Assembly (NCBI GenBank): GCA_947568835.1
Contig: OX387603.1
Location: forward strand, 3,945,701-4,009,700
Source: Protonemura montana
Lineage: Eukaryota > Arthropoda > Insecta > Plecoptera > Nemouridae
Length of the DNA: 64,000 nucleotides
Direction: 5' to 3'
Shown here piece after piece: positions 57,900 through 64,000 of this stretch (position 1 is the stretch's first letter; every line of letters begins with the position of its first letter). Made by a program: the position numbers and the translations under genes. Under the pieces are notes generated by a model, which was not told the origin of the DNA, searched no databases, and saw only the letters and a program-made list of their open reading frames with translations.

Positions 57900-60800
57900 T
57901 ACATTTCACTGTTAAAGTTCCTCGAGCATGTAAAGTCTGTCTTGAAGTGCAACAGGCTGAGGGAAACATGTTGTGTTAGAAGTGTCAACGTGATTTTATT
58001 AATTTTAGTATCAAAGATTCGATATGGTTTCTAAATTTGGAAAGGTAACAGGAAAACTGGTTAAATATCTCTGTGGTCTGCGGGCACACGTACTTTCAGG
58101 GAATTATGAAGATGAATTTAATTGCAAAGTATCGTGTCGCGATTGGATGGGCCACACGGCACACCTGCACAAAGATTTCACTCATTTACGAATGCGTTAC
58201 AAACCTATTGGCTGCTTCCAAGCTTGTCTGGACTTTTGAAATAGTGGCAAGGGAGGCTGGGATTAGGCTGAGCCGACAGGGCGAAGTGGGGACATTTAAG
58301 AAGCGGTACTTAAGATCGTAATGGGAAATAACATTTGCCAGATAAAAGGGAGAGGAAACACTTAAGGGTAATTAGAAACTGTAAAAATTGATTGATATAT
58401 TAATTTTTCCATACGAAATCGGCATTTGACCGGAAGGATTTAAAAGATGCTGGGAAAATGTCAAATATAGCAATGAAAAATCTGAAAAAAAGATTTTGCT
58501 TTTGCTGTATGAATTTCAAAATATCTAAGTAGTAAAAAAGAAGAGAAAAATTAGTGGGTGTCTTTGAATAAACGTTGAAATCTAGATTAATCAACGAGTT
58601 GCAGAAATGTGGCATCAGGAATGTGGACACCCCTTGCAATAATTAGGACCGGTTTTGTTTCAATGCCAAAAATGCAGAGAAAGCAATGTTATGGAAAACT
58701 ATAGTGAAAATGCGGTAATATATCAAATCTCATAAGTCGCCCAACATTTTCCAAGAGCTAAGACAGGAAGCAATATGTTGAAGTTAAAATAAAGACAATG
58801 ATGGTAATGGATTTTCCATTGGCGAGCGAAAGAGCGAATTTTTCTATTCGATTTAGTGTGGTGTTAATTTAAACAAGTTTTTCGTGGAATATGGCGAGAT
58901 AACAAAAGGAAACCTGATGCTAAATGAAGACTTGCATTCCCTTAGCAATGCACAAATTATCTTTGAAGTTATTCGGTTAAATAATAGTCTGTAGGTCTGT
59001 AGCTCTTTACTAATGTCATAGTACAGATTTGTATGTCATTACATAATTAGTTTCATCAGAATGTGCCCTCTCATAGCTCAATAAATCAAGTTTTTAATCA
59101 CCCTGCTATCGGGTCGAGCAGGTATCCACCGGACTGTTTCCCGGCACAATATGGCGGAGATCGGTCATATTTTCGAGCCCCGGCCAGAGGAATGCCACCG
59201 GCGGCGCGTGCCGTTAAACCCATGGTAGGACAATGTCGTTCAATGGCGACTGACTTCGGGGATCTTTTGAGAAGCAAAAATTACTAATACCTTCGATAAA
59301 ATGTAAGGCCGATGAAGAAAATGACGAGATAAGCGGAGATTATTGTTGAAAAGAAATTTTGTCGTTAATTTTCCTATGTACCTACCACCCGCTAGAAGTT
59401 TAGAAATAACTTATCAAGTAGGGTAATAATTCGACCTATGTATTCTGGCCTGACCGTCAGGCAGACCGAGCGGGCGAAACTAATTTCATAGAACAAAACG
59501 AAACTCAAGTATCCGCAGTGGGAATTTATTGGCAAAATCAAAGTGAAACCAAATGTGAAAAATACAGGACGGGGCTGATCGTGATTTGAGGAAATATTAC
59601 ACACATTTTTTCGATTTTGATCGTAGATATTTCGGGCGAGTTCACTCCATTGCCGTGAAACTGAGAAGGAAGATAGCGAATATTTCCTTACCCAAGTCAA
59701 AAGTCACATTGGAGGGTAATACAAATGTTCGTGACAAAAATATCGGTGGGTTTCATAATGATGTTCAGATAAGAACAAAGATGAATGGGCAAAACTTGAG
59801 ATGGGTTGACTATACCAAACCAAACTGGATGGGTGAAGCCAAAACATTCGCAAGTCTTCCTTTGCCTACAGCAGTGACCAAATAACCAAAATAATTACTA
59901 AATAACTTATTTGTTGATAATAGCGCTGGGACAAAAAGAAATCAGTCTTGCGGAATTTCATCGGCGCGGTGGAAAGGAGTTGGTTTTGGGTCGACATGTT
60001 CCCTACGAGTCTAGCATGACCTCGCCGATCACCAACCGCCCTAGACTCACAAATCGCGTCGCAGTTTGTGCGAGGAATTCGTCTGTCGTTCTATATTTTT
60101 CAAGCATGGAACTAAAATAAAGTCCGTTTGAAAACTTGCAAAATCAATCAAACATTGTAAAATTCAATTGAAACTGCAAATGCTTGCAATGCGCTAGCAT
60201 TACGGGTAGCAAGTCGTATTTCGGGTGCGTTATACTCGGGTAGTAAGTCGTTGCACTCGCGACATATCTCGCCAAGATGTGCTAACTTTATAGAGATAGT
60301 AATATAATTCAAACTCACGGTTTAATTCGCCTTTAGTAATCTTCTTGAGCTATTTCTCTGCAAATTCGCTGCCGATCAGTGCAGGCCGAATCCGGGCTGC
60401 TTCGAAAAGCACGAGGCCCCGCTCCCGCAGTCGTCGCCAAAGTTTGGCATACTGACCTCCTATCAGTCGCTCTGTGACTTCAGCATGACCCGCTGAGGAG
60501 GGATGGGGACTACCTCCCCTACTCCCAGGCAATTAGCTGTAGTACTTTTCAACCAACCAGCGAATTCAAGGCAAGCAGCATTTGACATACTCAATAAAAT
60601 CGTTGAATAATAACCTACAGTACTTTAATATCCACGATGATTGCCCATGAATATGAACAGCTTGAATTCAATTTTCTGGATGATATTTGTTAACATCTAG
60701 TGGGCCCGTCAACTCTTTTGAAATAAATGCAATTTGTCGGCCACCCGCTAAGAAGCATGCATTTGGTGGTGTGATTTTTTTTACTAACTTAAGACCATGG

Positions 60801-61960
60801 GCACTAGAAAAATACTGTACACTTTTTGGTCTGCAGATGCCTACATTGCCTGGGGGAAGACACATTGTCTGAGATAAATATGTCCTTTAGGAATTTCAGT
60901 TGTCTAAAGCTTCGATGCTCAGGTTTACTGGGAGCACATTCCTGTTACTGAACAATTATTGTTTATTATTACTAACTTCTAGTGCAGTGATTTAACTCGG
61001 TGAATTGTTATCGGCATGACCAATATATTAGCTTGGTAGGGGGTCTAGCAATGCATTACGTTCGTCTAGGTAATAAAAGTGAGGGCAAATGACAGAAGTT
61101 TTTTCCTTCTGTTTCGGGTATGACAGGGACAGGGCCTAGCCCCGTCTGCGTTGTACGAGAGAGAAGATACTGTAATTTTATGATTATTTAATCTACCTGC
61201 GTCATACAAATCCCATCAAGGCAATGAATGCTCTGGGAACTTTACAAGATTTATTTTAGTAGGCCGCAATCTAGTTTTAAATTTTGCACTTTAGGCCCGT
61301 TAGTCTCCAGCAAATCCTGACAGCTCCTAGTTTTTTCAGGGTTTTTTGGTTTTTCTGGCGACTCCACTAGGGAGCTGAAACCAGCAAGCGATGGATGGAA
61401 GGGGAGCTAGACCCATTCCAGCTCCTAGTTTGTTTCCTTAGGTTATTCCCCATAATATCACTAATCATCAGTCCACGCTATGACCCGAAGGTCTTGCTAA
61501 CGTCTTGGCTATCAGTCTATCATTCACCCAAGCCCAGACCCTCCATTCACACCCTGATGTAACAGCTTGCGTCGTCAAACACCAAAACTCAATCAATTAC
61601 TTGCATGAGGAGCTAATTGCTTCCCATTTGCACCATGGGGGAAGAAGATGACGATTTGTTATCTGTGGCAAAAAGCAGCACTAAAACAATGTATGGTGTT
61701 TTCCTAAAGATCGCTATGGTGAATTAAGAACTACCATGGTGGCAATAGTTCTATTAGAGACGAGTTGGTCCAGTGCCTGGATAGCTGTTCAAATCTAAAC
61801 TGAGCTCATACAAATGCCATGTACTTGTCCGCAGTACAAAAAACAATACAATACAATAATAACATCATTCACTTATTGAGGGGGCTAACATTGTCAAAAT
61901 CTGAATATTAAACTCGTTTCATTCTCAGTAAGTATCAACTACGACTTCTTGGTAGGCCCT
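57900..61960. other. AT-rich intergenic DNA
   Basis: No solid gene. A GC-richer patch at 59105-59260 and the minus-strand exon-like block at 60350-60492 are the only coding-like stretches. A fragment of the 56215 foldback family lies at 61337-61411 and a repeat tail at 61796-61860. Confidence 0.4.
60350..60492 (-). CDS. Possible terminal exon, unknown protein
   Basis: After a minus-strand acceptor (ccctcctcag), 46 codons stay open to a TAG: GHAEVTERLIGGQYAKLWRR, then LRERGLVLFEAARIRPALIG, SEFAEK. Composition is protein-like and GC is raised. No upstream exon or homologue recognised. Confidence 0.25.
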
Positions 61961-61964
61961 TCAC

Positions 61965-62165
61965 TGGGTTCGCGGCCCCTTCAGTGGGATCATCGAAGTT
62001 AAGCAACATTGCGCTGGGTTAGGTATTGGATGGATGACCACTGAATGGTTTGTCGTATTGGAAACACAATCACCGAAGCTAAGTGAACGCTAGGTCAGGT
62101 ATTGGATGGGTGACCATCGAATGGTTTGACATGTTTAAAACACAAGTCCTAGTGAGATCACAGCC
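61965..62165 (+). mobile_element. Degenerate tandem 5S-like SINE heads
   Basis: Two or three decayed heads: gaagttaagcaacattgcgc...gtattggatggatgacca, a second with caccgaagctaagtgaacgc...ttggatgggtgacca, and a third start (gacatgtttaaaacacaagt...agtgagatca). No body or tail. Confidence 0.65.
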
Positions 62166-62624
62166 GGTTTAGGATCCAAAAACTCGTGATCGTGTTTGAT
62201 ATTGGATTCCGTTTTACGCAGGGTTTTCGTTTGGTAGTTACAGCCGGTTTAGTAACTCAATGTAGCAAGAAATCGTGTTGTTGTTGGGTGTTGGATGCTT
62301 TTAAACCCATTTAGAAAATTTGGGCACAAAATTTCCTTCTACCTCCAGGTGCCTCTTTATGTTTTTATTATTTTACAAGATTTTTGAATTCGATACGATT
62401 TTATTCTGGTAGATTACATTCGATTTAAATGCTGTTTGGCATGTTCAACTGTGCATAGAATTCTTGATTGTAGCCTCTTCAAGGGTACTGTAATATAAGG
62501 TGTTCTAACCAAAGATCTTGATACAGTGTGTAAACATAACCTACAACTGGGCATGTGCGATACGGTATCGTCGGCACGTTCATTTGAAATAAATTTGATT
62601 TAAATGTGAAAACAGTAAGAAGTC

Positions 62625-63692
62625 ATGGTGAAGTGTGAAGAAGATGAGTCTTGGAAAGGGGATCCGAAAAAGTTCGGACATCCCATTGCAGCAGTTGAGG
62701 TAACCAACAAATAAGTAAAAATGCCGTTCCTTATTAAATTTTACCACATCTGACATCTAAGTTCAAGTTGCCTGTCTAATTTCCAGGATAAATGGCTTCT
62801 AGTACCCGCGTTTCTTCGGGTCAAGGGATTGCTCAAGCTACAAATTGAATCATTCAATTATTTCATCAACCATGAGATTAAGAAAATTGTGAAGGCTAAC
62901 GAGAAAGTGACCAGCGATGCCGATCCCTTCTTCTACATAAAGTAAGTATTCTTCTAAGGTGAGAGACAACTAACAATAGATTCATAGATCACTGAGGTAG
63001 ATTCTCACAAATTTTGTCATTTTATTTGCAATAGACTCTTTAGTTTTCATTCTACATTCTGATCTAGTAAAAATTACATGTCTAACGTCCGTTTTTTCTC
63101 TTTGAACAACACCTTTATCTCAATGTCTCACTATCTCTATGTAGGACGATCTCAGCTTTTCCATGATAACCAATCATTGAATCCAAGTAATCCCACCTAA
63201 ATGTAAGTCTTGAGTGAAATATCCTCTAAACGAAAGGGTATTTTAAGCGTATAAATTACTATGTACGCAGCTCTAATAAATAGCTCTGAGCTTCAACAAT
63301 TTTGTGATTTATATCTCCTAGGTTGCAAAATAATGCAAAATAAAAACAATCTACGACATTCAAACATTTTACCAGTCACATTAAAGAAGTATTAACAGTT
63401 AGGCTGAAAAAGAAGGTGTTTCTAACTTAAGTTGGATCAATTTTCGCTGAGCAACTCTTACGAGGGATATCACACAGAGATGATAGAGACACTAAGAAAC
63501 TTGATGAAACCAAATTTGGCATTGCAAAGTACCTAAATGTAATGTTCTGCACTGTTGCAGATATCTGGATGTGCGGGTGGGCACTCCGGATGTAATGGAA
63601 GGCTTCGGTGACTACAAACCAATCTCACCGCAGGATTGCCGCCTTAGAGACCTATCGTACTCGGCACCTATCACAGTCGACCTGGAATACAG
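62625..63692 (+). CDS. POLR3B: RNA polymerase III subunit RPC2 (POLR3B), first three coding exons
   Basis: Exons 62625-62699, 62787-62941 and 63561-63692, GT-AG with matching phase. The translation gives [62 protein letters not shown] and [18 protein letters not shown], which closely match the start of animal RPC2 ([48 protein letters not shown] in human, from memory). RPC2 is the second-largest, catalytic-core subunit of RNA polymerase III, which transcribes tRNA, 5S rRNA and, in this genome, probably the 5S-headed SINEs. The gene continues past the window end; only about 121 of about 1,130 residues are present. The ATG at 62625 gives a family-like N-terminus. Confidence 0.93.
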
Positions 63693-64000
63693 GTGGGCCA
63701 ACACCTTGCTAGTATGCAGAAAACAAAAAGCAGACAAATTGTCCAATACTCTCATCAGTGGTGGCTAACGGTTTTGAAGCTGTGTGAATTTTGATGCTGT
63801 TCTAAACAAAGTTGGCCGGATGAGACCCGTTGTATCGAGCCAAGTGGGCAACCTTCAGTGATGAAAAAGGGGATTACATGGCACGAACTGCAGGCAACAT
63901 TTGTTTGTTTGTTTATGCCCCTCCAAAAAATACCAAAGGCAAGGGTCTTGTCACACTTGGCTCTCAGTCACTCACCAATATAATGAAGACCTCTTTTATG

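Noticed and set aside
59105-59275. GC-rich open frame YPPDCFPAQYGGDRSYFRAP.
   Set aside because: Short, no convincing splice borders or homologue; may be chance in a CpG-rich patch.

Overview
This is nuclear DNA of an animal, most likely an ecdysozoan invertebrate. Evidence: spliced genes with GT-AG introns; a PAN + ZP + transmembrane protein of the kind used in ecdysozoan cuticle; a U2 snRNA fragment that looks arthropod-like from memory; and 5S-rRNA-derived SINEs. No bacterial operons, CRISPR arrays, or retrovirus/LTR or Polinton-like elements were seen.

1-11,900: two tandem ~5.6 kb units. Each holds an R2-type non-LTR retrotransposon (Cys/His fingers, reverse transcriptase, CCHC knuckle, restriction-like endonuclease), followed directly by the 3' 151 nt of U2 snRNA and an AT-rich spacer. 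This is the signature of U2-targeted (Utopia-like) LINEs. The two units differ by four indels plus scattered substitutions. A third, decayed U2/spacer unit follows. 11,950-14,370: a 1.9-kb foldback element and a full-length 5S-headed SINE.

15,472-17,100: complete KDM8/JMJD5 gene, three exons, 416 aa. 19,468-25,027 (minus): an unrecognised gene with one huge exon of tandem-repeat, low-complexity protein followed by coiled-coil exons. 25.2-29.2 kb: minisatellite, AT-rich DNA and a SINE.

29,250-37,581 (plus): a 12-exon gene for a 694-aa secreted/transmembrane PAN-ZP protein. Its introns are mostly repeats: an 11-bp minisatellite, a 47-bp minisatellite that flips orientation around a MITE, and an antisense 5S SINE. 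40,244-45,282 (minus): a five-exon gene, phase-consistent at every junction, for a 1,155-aa secreted disordered protein with acidic repeats and a basic tail. The two genes converge and could both serve extracellular matrix, but that is inference.

45.3-62.6 kb is mostly AT-rich with exon-like minus-strand segments (48.6-52.9 kb and 55.4-57.9 kb), LINE fragments, minisatellites and foldback repeats. 62,625-63,692: the first three coding exons of POLR3B (RNA polymerase III subunit RPC2), running off the window. All gene models were built by eye from splice sites and reading phase; no search was run.
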